Positions 23,546 to 36,100 of a DNA stretch of 64,000 nt are shown piece after piece. The notes under the pieces are model-generated. The model was not told the DNA's origin and did not search any database. It saw only the letters and a list, made by a program, of their open reading frames with translations. Both the position numbers and the translations under genes were made by a program. Each line of letters opens with the position of its first letter. The first letter of the stretch is position 1. The stretch comes from Cycas panzhihuaensis (lineage: Eukaryota > Cycadophyta): assembly GCA_023213395.1 (NCBI GenBank), contig CM041465.1, forward strand, positions 227,485,741 to 227,549,740, given 5' to 3'.

Positions 23546-24178
23546 TATGTATTATTCCATCCTTCTATAGAATTACAATAATAACTAGATAAAATAAGCA
23601 TAAAGAACACCAAATATAATGCAAAATTTGATGTTATTAGAATAAAAAACTATATCTGGTCCCCTCACAACTAGATGCAAGCTCAAATAATATACAAGGA
23701 TTATGAGTGTAGTATCAAGCCTACTACAACAAAAAGAATCATATATACACACACATACTCATGTTAATTCCTAGACTGACTCTTACTTTTATACATGAAA
23801 AACTAATTGTTTAACCATAGTTGATTATGCAATAAAATGATACAATATAAATGTTAAAATAACTAGTTCTTGTTTATTTGTCTAAGTGTAATTTGGTTGC
23901 AATTATAGTTCAAACTGCGATTTGGTCGCAACTGCAGCTCCAACTATGATCTAGTTACGACTACGACTCAACTATATTCTGGTTGAAACTATTTCTCTAA
24001 TTACGATCTGGTCACAACTATGATATGGTCCCAACTATGACTCAAACTATAACTTAGTTACAACCACTATTCAATTTGCGATCTAGTCACAATTGCGGCT
24101 CCAACTATGACTTGGTCACAACTTCTACTCCAACTGTAACTTAAACATAACTGTTACTCCAACTATGACTTTAAATAC
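23546..24178 (-). repeat. Gypsy1 5' LTR, inner portion
   Basis: This aligns with 5373-6000 of the 3' LTR, including the 29-bp-period array from about 23890. Copia-A interrupts it at 24179 and it resumes at 29526. No standard tRNA-Met PBS is seen to its left; the adjoining minus-strand text is TTAATTCTATTACCCAAATG. Confidence 0.75.
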
Positions 24179-24812
24179 TATTGGATATTATGACAACAAT
24201 ATTTTGGGGTTAAAATTTTGGCATGTTTTCGGTGCAGTTTCGTCTCCTAATGTTTTTCGGGGGGTTCCAAGTAGAGCCCCAATCGAGTCGGTGGGGGGGG
24301 GTGGAATGCCTCTCGCTAAGAGGGGGTTCAGGGGTGATAGCTTCCGACCAAAAAAATTAGCTCTGTAAACCATATTAAAATATAAAGAGAATCAAGGTCG
24401 TTCAATACAAATATCCTAGATTCTACAGTTGAGATTTATGCCTTGGATGTCCTTCTCATGTAGCCCGTTTTAAGACTTTTCTTATTATGTTGTATATAAT
24501 GTAATGTGCTATGATGAGGGTGACGTTTAGTTGTTGTTCTTGAGAGTACTCTACTACTGAGATGTATTGTTTCTCCATTTTATAGTAATAAAGATCGATA
24601 CCTTTCCTATGTGGATGTTTCCTAGCACACTTCTAGGGTTTTACCACGTTATATCAGGTGCATATATGATGTTTAGCTTGTATATTGATATTATTATATT
24701 ATCTCTGATTTTAGAACTTGCATATTAAATCTTAGTTTTGATTCCTGTAACTAGTTGCAAAATAGTTTAGATCTTGTGGCAGTTTAAGGTTTGGGACTTT
24801 GTATTCTTAACA
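24179..24812 (+). repeat. Copia-A 5' LTR
   Basis: 634 bp, beginning TATTGGATATTATGAC (TG mutated to TA) and ending TTCTTAACA. It contains a run of nine G at 24293-24301 in a GC-rich segment. Confidence 0.95.
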
Positions 24813-24883
24813 AGTAGTATCAGAGCCACTTTTATTTTGTAGCGAGTCTGTAAAGATTTTGGTATTGGCTTTTCTACATCAAA

Positions 24884-27800
24884 ATGGCAAAACTAGTAGG
24901 TGTAAAGTTTGAGGTGGAGAAATTCAATGGCAAGAACAAATTTGAGTTATGGAAGCTAAAAATGCATGATATTTTTGTACAGTAGGATTTATACAAAGCC
25001 CTTGTAGGTAAATCGAAGAAACCTGTAAGGATGGATGATGATGATTGGGATGACTTAGACAAAAAGGCACTTAGAAGAATATGATTATACTTGGAAGATG
25101 AAGTCTTGTTTAACATCGCAGGGGAAGAGATAACGACAGGATTATGGACCTGCTTAGAAGGCCTATATATGACTAAATCAGTAACGAATCGAATCTACCT
25201 GAAGAGGTAGCTGTACTCATTACAGATGAAGGAAGGTACAAAAATTGCTGATCATTTAAATATTTTCAATACTCTTATTTATCAGTTGACTAGTATCGAT
25301 GTTAAAATTGAGGATGAGGACAAGGTTGTTACCTTGTTATGTTCATTACTCGAATCTTAGGATAATATTATCACCTCAATTAGTTTTAGCACTATAGATG
25401 TATTAGATTATGATTATGTTGTGAGTGTTTTGCTAATAGAAGAAATTCAGAGAAAATCTAGTTTTGAAACCTCCACACCAGAAGCCATGACAGTAAGGGG
25501 TAGAACATTTGAGAGAGGACAAAACTCCAGGGATATATCGAGGTCCAAGTCAAAGAGCAAAAAGAGTAAGCTTAGATGTTGGCATTATAATAAGACCAGT
25601 CACCTCAAGAATGATTGTTATAAAAGGAAGGAGTTCTAGAAAAAGGAAGATCCTGCCCAGGAGGCGAATCAAGTGGAGTCAAATCAAGGTACGGATGATG
25701 ATATCTTGGTCGCTTGTAATGTTTCTCATTATCACCATGACTGGTTATTAAATTCAGGTACTTCACACCACATGTGTCTATACAAGAGTTGGTTCTCATC
25801 ATACCAACCTCTTAATGGTGGTGATGTGCTTATGGGAAATGAAGTTTCTTGTAAGACAGTGGGCATTGGTAGCATCAGAATTAAGATGTTCGATGGGGTA
25901 GGCAGAACATTAACTGAGGTTAGATATGCACCTAATTTGAAAAGGAATATGATTTCCTTGGGTGAATTAGATTTAGGTGGTTTTAAGTATATAGGTCATG
26001 AAGGAGTCCTAAAGGTGTCAAAGGGTGCCTTGGTTATTATGAAAGCCTTAAAGAAAGAAAATCCTTACATTTTAGTAGGAAGTATAGATGTCAGCCCAGC
26101 AGCTACAACATCAAAGACTACAGAAGATCCAGCTCAGTTATGGCATCAGAGACTTGGGCACATGAGTGAGAGAGGACTTAAGATGCTTATAAACCATAAG
26201 TTGCTTCCTAACTTGTAGCTTTGAGATTTGGATTTCTGTAAACATTGTATTTTTAGAAAGCAGTGTAGACTTAGGTTTAATGTAGGGAGTCACACTAGTA
26301 AAGGCATTCTAGATTACATACATTCAGATGTATGGGGACTAGCCCCTAAAATATCTTGTGGAGGATCATTGTATTATGTCATATTTATAGATGATTACTC
26401 TAGGAAGGTATAGGTCTATTTTTTGAAAAGGAAATCTGAAGTTTTTAGTGTATTTAAGTAGTTCAAAGATCTAGTTGAGAACAATATTGGTAAGACAATC
26501 AAATATTTAAGAACTAACAATGGAGGTAAGTTCAACTCCTTGGAGTTTGAGAACTATTGTAGAGAAGCTAGGATTGAAAGACACAAGACCACTAGTTATA
26601 CTCCACAGTAAAATGGTATTGCTGAGTGCATGAATATAACACTCTTAGAAAGAGCAAGAAGCATGCTAAGTAATGCAAGAGTGGAGCAGGGCTTCTGGGC
26701 AGAAACTGTTCAAACAACTTATTATCTGGTAAATAGGTCACTATCACTTGTAATAGATTGTAAGATTCCTAAAGAGGTATGGACTAGACATCCATATAAT
26801 TATTCAAATTTAAAAGTTTTTGGTTGTGATGCTTATGCCTGGATTGACAAAAGTAAACATTCAAAGTTAGACCCAAAATCCAAGAGGCATATCTTTGTTG
26901 GTTATGGTGATAAGGATGGTATGAAGGGATACAGGTTGTAGGATCATACTGCCCACAAAATCACCATTAACAGAGATGTTGTATTTGATGAATCTCCTCT
27001 TCTAAAATTAGATAGTAGAGAAGTTGAAATGAAATAGGAGCAAAAAGATAAACATCAACAAGTTAAGTTTGAAACCCAGCCATCTTTAGAATCAGAAGAG
27101 CAGGAAGATCTTTTTGAAGATGAATCTACAAAAGATTTACAAGAGTATGTAGACACTCCTCTGCCAATAGTTAGAAGATCTACACGAGTTAGTCATCCAC
27201 CTAACATGTACAACCTGTCTACTTCTATTACTTTAGTTTCTAATAATAGTGAGCCTATATGTTATCAAGAAGTAGTAGATGATATCTATAGTAAGAAGTA
27301 GAAGAGGGCTATGCAGGAAGAGATAGATGCATAGAAGAAAAATAATTCATAGGACTTGGTAGAACTTCCATATGGCAGGAAGACTGTTAGTTGCAGGTGG
27401 GTTTTTAAGATAAAAATAGATGTTGATGGAAAGGTTGATAAATATAGGGTAAGATTGATCGCTAAAGGCTATGTACAGAAAGCAGGTATTGACTTTCATG
27501 AGATCTTTTCCTCAGTTATCAAACTTATTTCAATTTGAGTATTATTAGCATTAGTAGCTTCTCTTGATTTGGAGTTGGAGCAATTAGATGTAAAAATAGC
27601 TTTTCGACATGGAGATTTAGATGAGGAGATCTATATGGATCAACCAGAAGGGTTTGTATATGATGGCAGAAAAAGACTTGTTTACAGGCTCAGGAAATCA
27701 TTGTATAGCCTAAAGCAATCACTTAGGAAGTGGTACAAGAAGTTTGATGCCTTCATGAAGAGCCAAAATTTCAAACGAAGTGAGTATGATCATTGTATTT

Positions 27801-28801
27801 ACTTTAAATTTATAGACAATAGCTTATTCATTATCTTGGTATTATATTTTGATGACATGCTGGTTGCAAGCAAGAGCATGGAAAAAATTAATAAGCTAAA
27901 GGCTCAATTGGCTAGGACTTTTGATATGAAGGATTTAGGAGCTGTAAAACAAATCTTAGGCATGGAGATACATAGAGACAGGAAAAATAGTAAGCTATGG
28001 TTATCACAATAGAAATATGTGGAGAAGGTGCTAACTAGGTTTGGTATGGCAAATGTGAAACCAGTGAGTATCCCATTGGCTTCCCACTTCAAGCTTTCCT
28101 CGAATATGAGTCCTAGTAGTGAAGAAGAAAAGGTGTATATATCCCATGTGTCTTATACCAGTGCAGTAGGAAGTTTGATGTATGCCCTGGTATGTACAAG
28201 ACCTGATATTTCACATGTAATCAGTGTAGTTAGCAGGTTTATGGCAAATCCATGGAAAGAACATTGGGCTGTAGTGAAATAGGTGCTTTGGTATTTACGA
28301 GGCACAATTGACTACTGCATCACCTTTAGAGGTACAGGTAATCAGGCTTGTGGATATATCAATTCAGACTTTACAAGAGATTTAGATAAAAGAAGGTATA
28401 CTTTAGGTTATGTTTTCACTCTTACAAATGGTCTAGTTAGTTGGATGTCTAAATTGCAGAGCATAATTACACTACTAACTACAGAAGTTGAATTTGTTGC
28501 TGTAGCATATGCTTGTAAAGAAGCAATATGGTTATAAGGTCTATTGGTTGAGCTTAGAAGGAGACAAGAAAATGTAAAGGTATTTTGTGACAGTCAAAGT
28601 GCCATTTACTTAGCCAAGAATCTAAGTTATCATACTAGAACAAAGCATATTGCTATGAAGTACCATTTTGTTAGATAGGTTGTGGAAGCAAGTGGAGTGG
28701 CACTTGAGAAGATTCACACTAATCAAAATTGTGCTGATATATTCACAAAACTAGTACCATTAGAGAAGTTCAAATGGTGTTTAAATTCTCTTGTCTTATA
28801 G
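24884..28801 (+). pseudogene. Copia-A gag-pol (one frame, 20 internal stops)
   Basis: The gag-pol polyprotein of a Tork-like Copia. From ATG 24884 to the terminal TAG at 28799-28801, all domains lie in one frame of about 1,305 codons with no net frameshift. Gag runs to about 25640, with a zinc knuckle at 25577-25620 (CWHYNKTSHLKNDC, second Cys changed to Tyr). The protease site at 25742-25770 reads WLLNSGTSHHMC, where the catalytic Asp is now Asn (codon 25751). GAG-preintegrase is LWHQRLGHMSERGL near 26140. Integrase spans 26228-26941 with the PQ-stop-NG block at 26603-26620. RT includes LDVKIAFRHGDLDEEIYM and the active site YFDDM at 27846-27860, with both Asp kept. RNase H lies at 28180-28760. 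In-frame stops are at 24983, 25082, 25208, 25358, 25637, 26216, 26222, 26411, 26459, 26609, 26939, 27035, 27299, 27332, 27350, 27536, 28010, 28280, 28535 and 28676. Confidence 0.95.
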
Positions 28802-28847
28802 AAAAGATGATGAAGGGTCTAGGAAAGGTACCGGGTAAATTATTGTC

Positions 28848-28858
28848 AAAGTAGAGAT
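28848..28858 (+). promoter_or_regulatory. Copia-A polypurine tract
   Basis: aagtagagat immediately before the 3' LTR, matching the plant Copia form GTGGGAGAT with G-to-A change. It primes plus-strand DNA synthesis in an active element. Confidence 0.8.
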
Positions 28859-29520
28859 TGTTGGATATTGTGACAATAATATTTTGGGGTTAAAATTTTG
28901 GCATGTTTTCGGTGCGGTTTCCTCCTCTAATATTTCTTGAGGGGTTCATAGAGGGGCAGGAGGCCCCTTTGGCCGGCAGGGGGTGGGGGGGGGGGGGGGG
29001 GAAAGAGGTGGAACACCCCTCGCTAAGAGGGGGTTCAAGGACGATAGCCCCTGACCCAAAAAATTAGCCTTATAAACCATATTAAAATGTAAAGAGAATC
29101 TAGGTCATATGATACAAATACCTTAGATTCTATGGTTGAGATTCATGCCTTGGATGTCCCTCTCATGTAGCCCGTTGTAGGGCTTTTCTTATTATGTTAT
29201 ATGTAATGTAATGTACTGTGATGAGGATGGCAACTGGTTATTGTTCTTGAGAGCACTCTACTACTGAAATGTACTATTTCTCCATTCTACAGCAATAAAG
29301 ATTGATACCTTTCCTATGTGGATGTTTCCTTATCATACTACTAGGGTTTTACCATGTTATATCGGGTGCATATGTGATGTTTAACTTGTATATTGATGTT
29401 ATTGTATTATCTCTAATTTTAGAACTTACATATTAAATTTTAGTTTCGATTCCTATAACTATTTACAAAATAGTTTAGATCTTGTGGTGGTTTAAGGTTT
29501 GGCACCTTATATTCTCAATA
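28859..29520 (+). repeat. Copia-A 3' LTR
   Basis: 662 bp, TGTTGGATATTGTGAC to ATTCTCAATA (CA mutated to TA). It carries a longer GC-rich insert than the 5' LTR, including 17 consecutive G at 28985-29001. Confidence 0.95.
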
Positions 29521-29525
29521 AATAC

Positions 29526-29694
29526 AACCTAGTCGTAACTATAACTGCAACTGCAACTTGATCACAATTGGAATTCCAGTTAAACTTAGTTGCAATTGTA
29601 ATTTTGATTATAACCCACTCGTAACTATGACTTATCATTGTAACCTGATTATTACTATAACTTTAACCAAAATATATGTATATTTTTACCTATA
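29526..29694 (-). repeat. Gypsy1 5' LTR, outer portion
   Basis: This continues the 29-bp-period array after Copia-A and ends with text matching 6085-6124 of the 3' LTR (ataactttaac, then tatgtat). Confidence 0.8.
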
Positions 29695-29789
29695 GATAGA
29701 ATATACATAATTTATACAATATAAGATTATTATATTAAGCAATAATATGAACATAAAGTAATAAACAGTAAATATGAATATACTATAAG

Positions 29790-29850
<61 letters not shown>

Positions 29851-30136
29851 CAATGTAGAAAAAACCATAGGAAAATGTTAGAGTTTGGGACTCCTATTTA
29901 TGATAATAAATGATTACATCTCTAAGTCAATCTTAATTTCTCAAACTCTCAAGTGGTATATGTACATATTTATAGATGTGTCATTTTATGAATAACATAT
30001 AATATCTCTTAAACTTTTTTAATATTTAATATAATGCTTATATAAATAATCATGCATATCACATTTATTAATACTTTTATGTGGGCCCACAACAATTACA
30101 TTAAACATTATATATATAATCACATATTCTAATAAC
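29695..30136 (-). repeat. Right fragment of an older Copia-type LTR
   Basis: On the minus strand it begins TATTAGAATATGTG (TGTTAG consensus). It carries a TATA box (CTATAAATATG, about 29960 on the minus strand) and a TTTTTTCTACATTGAATT stretch typical of Copia LTR ends. A minus-strand GGGGGGG purine tract abuts its start at 30137-30143. Together with 5300-5372 it would form one LTR split by Gypsy1. A TA microsatellite lies within it. Confidence 0.45.
29794..29848. repeat. (AT)n microsatellite
   Basis: An uninterrupted AT dinucleotide run of about 54 bp. Confidence 0.95.
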
Positions 30137-32574
30137 CCCCCCTAATGTTTAATATCTTTAAAATTTTAAGTCTTCAACCTTAGACTTTATGCCTTTTTTG
30201 TAAGCTAGAATCTATAAATGTATTAAATGTATATCAAGTTGTATTATATATAACCTATAATATATAAATCTCTCAACATTATCTTTGTCTACTATAAGTA
30301 ATTAACTTGTAATAATTTATAATCAAGTTATAGTTAATTATAATTATTAATGACTAATTATGAATATCTACCTATAAAATACATATAAACTAATTATCAA
30401 TCAACCAAACAATCTCAATTTCATTACTTTCACTTGTCATGTTTATATGAGGTTTTGTCCTCAACAACTTCACATCTTTACCTATAAAACTGCAATCAAT
30501 CATTAACATTGTTAACCTATCATCTTAATAATCTCATGAATAAAATTTATTATTGATGTCCATATAAAATAACTACTATCTACTAAAATACATAAGTTAC
30601 CAATCATTGTAATCATTAGTTCTCTAGGATATATTTTTTATATATGGTTCATTAGAAAACATAACAACACTTAACTATTAAGAAAAATACTTTTATAAGA
30701 GTAGTATAAAATCTTGCCTCTTGCATACAAAAATAACAACACAATCTATATATTATATAAGAGTAGCTTATAAAATCTTTTTCTTATATCTTACATACAA
30801 AATAACCTTATGATTTTTATCTATCTGTGTATACATTAATAGCTGGTGGTTTAAGGTCTATTCCTAGTAAGATAATGGTGTTCTAAGGGTGTGTCCTCAA
30901 CAAGGCTGCTAAAACGATGGTCTAGGGCTTGGAGAAAATCTAATACGAAGCTCAAAAGAGACTTAAATGACCATCTTTGCCCAACTTCTAAGAAGGAGTC
31001 TTTGCCTAGTAGTGTCATCTACCTTGGTGAGAGTGGGTATGACAAAAAGTGTAGATGTAAAATAGGGTGATAGAATCCACCAAACTATACAACTTGATGA
31101 AGGAGTTCTAAGTTCAGATCTACACTTACAATATCCTCAAGATCCTTCCTAGGGACTCCACTCTTATAATTGGTTCAATGTTACAAGTTTTACTAAGATG
31201 CAGGAGAGGGTAATCTAATAGAAATAATAGTTTATCTTGTTTAGGTTTCTAGGTTTTGATATTGCTGCAAGGGTATAAAGCCAAGAGAGTAAGATAATAC
31301 AATCAAGGAAACCATAAGACCAAACTCACGTCAATCTTTTTATTTTTGTTTTTTTAATTTTTTATAATGAAATCTCAAACAAATATACTAGAAACTATGC
31401 ATGCAAGTTCTTTTTTGTTTTTTATTTTTTTTAATTTTTTTTTTTAATAAACACACTAGAAACTATACACGCAAGTATTTTTTTATTGCATACAAGATAA
31501 ATGATACATATGCAACTATGAAGTGGCATTTTTTATAATGAAATTTTAAACAAACATACTAGAAACTATGCATGTAAGTTCTTTTTTGTTGCATGCAAGA
31601 TAAAGGATGCACATGCAACTATGAAGTGGCGTTTCTACATGCAATATGCATGATTCATTTTAAGAGAGATGATGCCATGCAAATAAAATCTAAAAATATT
31701 TACACAATCTTTATGCAAATTTCTTTTCAAAAGAGATTAATCTATATGTAAGACTAGTAATATGCTCTAGACTTAATGTATGCAACTAATTCTTTTAAAA
31801 AATGACGAAATAATGTATAAAAAAAGAGAATTTTAAAGGAAACTACTAATATTTTATGATGATTTTCAGACCAATGAGATGATGAATAAGTCATAAATAT
31901 GAACAATAATCATGCATGGAAGATCAACTAAAGGTTCTATCATGGTTGGAGTAGTAAGAGCTCTAAAAGGAACCCTTGAATCTAATATAAAAGTTAAAAA
32001 CCAGAGATATTTCAACCAAACAATATTATCAACTTTTGATTCCTAAGATGCAATAGCTAACTTAAAAATAAAAGTGCATGCAATAATAGATGCAAGACCA
32101 ATATTCCTTTCCTATTGTAAAGAGCACATCAGAATAGCAATTTTCTTTTCACTTGACTAACTTTTCTTACACACTTTTCTTCAAAACAAGAGCAAAGAAG
32201 GAAGCAACAACAATCCAAAGAGGCCAAACAAGAGCAGAAATATAACTAAAATATAGATTGTTGTGAGAGAGTAGGAAGGAGTAGCTAGATGTATGGTGGA
32301 GAGATGACCATGCCCCACCCTAGTCTATCCTTAAGGAACCTCACAAAGGGTAGATATTTCAACATATATTTTAATTCCAAAAGTCCAAACAATAATCCAA
32401 CAATAATCAACCAATGAAAAGGAATAATTCTGAGCTAAAATTACCTTCAAGACAACATAAAACAAGCTTGAAAGCCAATAGGAAATATCTTACCAAATCC
32501 AAAGAAGTTTGAAGTAAAAATTAATGAAGATCCAAAGAGATAAAAGATTAGACCATCAACAATTGAGTAGTAGT
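30137..32574. other. Unassigned AT-rich DNA, possibly the rest of an LTR or leader
   Basis: There is no recognised coding on either strand. It starts with a C-run (polypurine-like on the minus strand). It continues across Copia-C into 37640 onward, because the Copia-C TSD joins the two. It may be the U5 side of the Tat-minus LTR, judged only from position. Confidence 0.35.
31355..31640. repeat. Imperfect tandem repeat, three units of about 90-110 bp
   Basis: The core ACTAGAAACTATGCATGCAAGT recurs at about 31386, 31448 and 31558. The surrounding T-rich text and a second shared block (gcaactatgaagtggc, near 31513 and 31614) recur too. Confidence 0.75.
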
Positions 32575-33073
32575 TGAAGATAAAATATAACTTAGAAGCA
32601 ATATGATAATAGAACTCTAAACGATACAAAGAGTAAATAACATAAATAAATCAAACACTCAACAAAGAATACTAAGAGATTTAGGTCTAAGCATAGACCT
32701 TTTATTAATCTGAGCACTAGCTAAAGAATTATAAAGATGAACTCTAACTCTTCTCCTCGACTCATCCACGACCATTACATCATCTTCATATATTACGTGT
32801 GCTGTTACATAAGAATATAGACACAACATTACAAGACACCACCTTGTAGTTTTATAATATAATGGGCATAAACCATTGGGTGGACAAAGACCCTTATAAG
32901 ACACCAAATTTTTTTTCTTGGGGCTCTTGCCCCCGAACTCCCACCTGGGGGGTTACTGCCCCCCCAGACCCCCTAGCCAGGGGCCTTATAATGGGTCCCT
33001 GGACCCCATAAAGGGCCTTGGGTGTAATGGCTATACCCATGTAACACTTGTAAAGTGTTCAACATATCTAACA
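32575..33073 (-). repeat. Copia-C 3' LTR
   Basis: 499 bp, ending CTAACA on the plus strand. It contains a GC-rich segment at 32918-33020 with several short inverted repeats, for example GGGGCTCTTGCCCC and GGGTCCCTGGACCC. Confidence 0.95.
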
Positions 33074-33149
33074 ATCTCCTACTTGTTGAACACTTTACAA
33101 GAAAACCTGCATATACAACTACTAAATGCTAAAATCATAAACACCCATT

Positions 33150-36100
33150 GTAATTCTACACCATCTAAAATTTTATGTGCTAATAATCTTAGTCAATGAG
33201 TCTACAACATTCTCTTGTATAGTAATCTTCTATAAGTCCACCTTGTGATCTTGAACCATTTCCCTCACAAAATGGAATTGCACATTAATATGCTTTGACT
33301 GAGCATGAAAAATAGGGTTCTTTACTAGGTAGATTGTACTTTGACTATTACAATCTATCCTCACAGCATCTTGCTTAAAGGCAATATCTGTGCATAATCT
33401 CTATAACTAAACTGCTTCCTTGCACGTATGAGAAGATGCTTTATACTCTGCTTCTATGTTAGAAAGTGCTACAACTTGCTATCTTTTACTCATCCAACTG
33501 ACTGCGCCATCACAAAGGGTAAAAATATACCCGCTTGTAGATCTTCCATTATCAAGACCTCCATCCCAATCAACATCAACAAAACCTCTCAGGTTCACTA
33601 TTCTACTCTCCATGGGATCTCCTTGATAGTAAATTCTATAGTTTGATGTACCTCGTAGATACCTAAAAATCCTTTTCATAGCCACCCAATGCTCCCTGCC
33701 TAGGTTTAACATATACCTGCTAACTACTCCTACTGCATGGGTAATGTCTAGTCTAGTGCAAACCATCGTATATATCAGGCTACCAACAATGCTAGATTAA
33801 GGGATAAATGCCATGTCTTCAACTTCTTAGTGAGTCTTTGGTCATTGTTCAATTGATAATTTTAAACCAGCAAGAAGAGGAATATTAATAGGTTTACTAT
33901 CTTACAACCTAAACCATTGTAATATTATCTCAATATACCGTCTTTGGCTAAGCCAAATCTTCCTATTTCTCCTATCCCTTTTAATCTCAATGTCTAAAAT
34001 AAAATGTGCAGCACCAAGGTCCTTCATCTCAAAGTGAGATGCCAGTTGGTCTTTTACAAGTTGGTTCATTCCTTTATTATTACCAACTAAAAGTATATCA
34101 TGAACATATAAAGCTAGAATAACATAATAATCACAAACCTATTTATAATAAACACAATGATCTACTTTGCTACATACAAAGCCATCCGTTAATATGTATG
34201 AATCAAACTTTTGATACCACATCCCTGGTGACTATTTCAAGCCATATAATGATTTCTTCAACCTGCACACCATATTCTCCTTCTATGCAACTTCTAACTC
34301 TTTAGGCTGTGACATGTAAATCTCTTCCTCAAGGTCACCATGAAGAAATGTAGTCTTCATATCAATTTGATCAACCTTAAGGTTATAGGTAGTTACTACA
34401 ACCAACAAAAATCTAATTGAATCAACTTTTTTAATAGGAGAAAATATCTTATCAAAATCTATTCCCTTGACTTGGGAATAGCCCTTTACTACCAAGTGAG
34501 CCTTGTACTTTTCTATAGTACCATCTGCTCAAAACTTCTTCTTGAAGATCCATTTGTTATTAATAGGTTTTTTGCTATTAGGTAAATCTACCAAATCCCA
34601 TGTATTATTTTTGTCAAAGGCCATCATTTCTTCTTGCATGGCCTTCATCTAGAGTTGGCTCTCTTTTGACTCTAGAGCCTCCCAAACAGTACCTGGATCA
34701 CCATCTATAGTAGATAAAATATAAGAGGAACGATGGAAGTCTTTAGGAATATACTTATCAGATTGTCTTCTCTCACAAGTTGATCTTCTCAAGATGTGGG
34801 GTTCTTGAGGTTGAGCTACCTCTACAACCAGTTCTTCCTCTTTAGTTGACTCATATTCTAATGTAGAATCTTCACCCCTTTCTTTAAATTGTACCTTCTA
34901 GAGTGTTCCTCCTTTGGTTATTCATCTTTCTTTAGAGACTTGAACTCCTCTCTAAAGACAACATCATGACTATATATAACCTTTTGTATTTCAAAGTTAT
35001 AAAACTTATATCCTTTAACACCATTACCATAGCCAATGAAAATAGTCTTTTGTGCTTTAAAATCAAGCTTAGTCCTTTACTATTTAGGAACATGCACAAA
35101 AGCTTCACAACCAAAAACTTTAAGATGACTAAGAGATGGTTTCTTGCCAGACCACACTTCTTCAAGTGTTTTGTATACTAAGATAGTTATCAATGATCTA
35201 TTTAATAGGTAGCTTATAGTCATCACAGTCTCTGCTTAGAATTTCTTCTCTAATCCAACAATACTAAACATACTCTTTGATCTCTCCACTAAGGTCCTAT
35301 TCATCCTTTCAACAACTCCATTCTACTGTGGCATATAGGGAGTTGTCTTTTACCTTACTATCCTACACTGCTTATAGAACTACTCAAATTCCTTTGAGCA
35401 AAGCTCACCTCTATTATCTGTCCTTAGTACCTTAATATACTTATCATTGTGATTCTCAACCAAGGCCTTAAATTCTTTGAATTTACCAAAGACTTCAGAT
35501 TTCTTCTTGAGAAAGTACAACCATATCTTTCTTGAGAAATGGTCTATGAATTAAATAAAATATTTAGACCTACCCAATGAGGGTACATCAATAAGTCCAA
35601 AAATATCACTATATACCAATTGTAGAATACCCTTTGCCCTCTTCAAACTTGAGGAAAAACTGACCTGATTTTGTTTTCCATACATATAATGCTCATAGAA
35701 ATCAAAATCAAAGGATCCATTAATTCTAGAGATATCTTCTGCCATAACTTTGGAGAATAAATCATGGAGGCCTTTCTCTCCAATATAGCCCAATCTCTGA
35801 TGCCATAATATAGTTTTACTAACAAGTGATGTTTGAGTCCCATCTTCTTTATTGCTACTTTCTGTAATAGGTGGACTACAACTTCTAGTACATACCATAC
35901 TTGCATCAAGCTTGTATAGTGTTCCAAATCAGACTCCTCTTGCTAACACCAATGCTCCTTAAACCATTCTGCAACAATCTTTATTGAAGATCACTTCTAT
36001 TCCTACATCATCCACTTGACTGATAAACAATAGACTCATAGCCAAACTAGGAATATTACTCACATTAGGGATAGTTTTAATCCTTCCATCCCCAAATCAA

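Larger units (their letters stand above)
24179..29520 (+). mobile_element. Copia-A: complete Tork/Tnt1-like Ty1/Copia element
   Basis: A plus-strand element of 5,342 bp nested in Gypsy1's 5' LTR. The 5' LTR is 24179-24812 and the 3' LTR 28859-29520. TSD aatac is at 24174-24178 and 29521-29525. The PBS is agtagtatcagagcca right after the 5' LTR. The polypurine tract caaagtagagat is directly before the 3' LTR (consensus CAAAGTGGGAGAT). A single gag-pol frame fills the interior. The pol motifs are closest to the Tork lineage that includes tobacco Tnt1. Two solo LTRs of the same family occur at 13116 and 15387. Confidence 0.97.
5373..29694 (-). mobile_element. Gypsy1: nested Ty3/Gypsy retrotransposon
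   Basis: A minus-strand Gypsy element of about 10.2 kb once the two inserted Copia elements are subtracted. The 3' LTR is 5373-6124. The internal region is 6125-23545, with gag, protease, RT, RNase H and integrase read from right to left, then an extra ORF next to the 3' LTR. The 5' LTR is 23546-29694, interrupted by Copia-A. Copia-B splits the RT gene. The LTRs match over their whole length and share a 29-bp-period repeat. The outer ends read TGTGAG (left copy) and TATAGG (right copy) on the minus strand. No TSD is evident (left flank aaaaa, right flank gatag), so the boundaries are good to some tens of bases. All coding regions carry many stops. Confidence 0.8.

Noticed and set aside
24165-24373. 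ORFs on both strands over the start of the Copia-A LTR
   Set aside because: They read non-coding LTR sequence including a G-run; no gene supports them.
29686-29868. Tyr-Ile repeat ORF on the minus strand
   Set aside because: Translation of the AT microsatellite at 29794-29848.
32918-33199. 93-codon plus-strand ORF with Pro-rich start
   Set aside because: It lies across Copia-C's 3' LTR and adjoining polypurine tract on the opposite strand; the Pro run comes from the GC-rich LTR segment.
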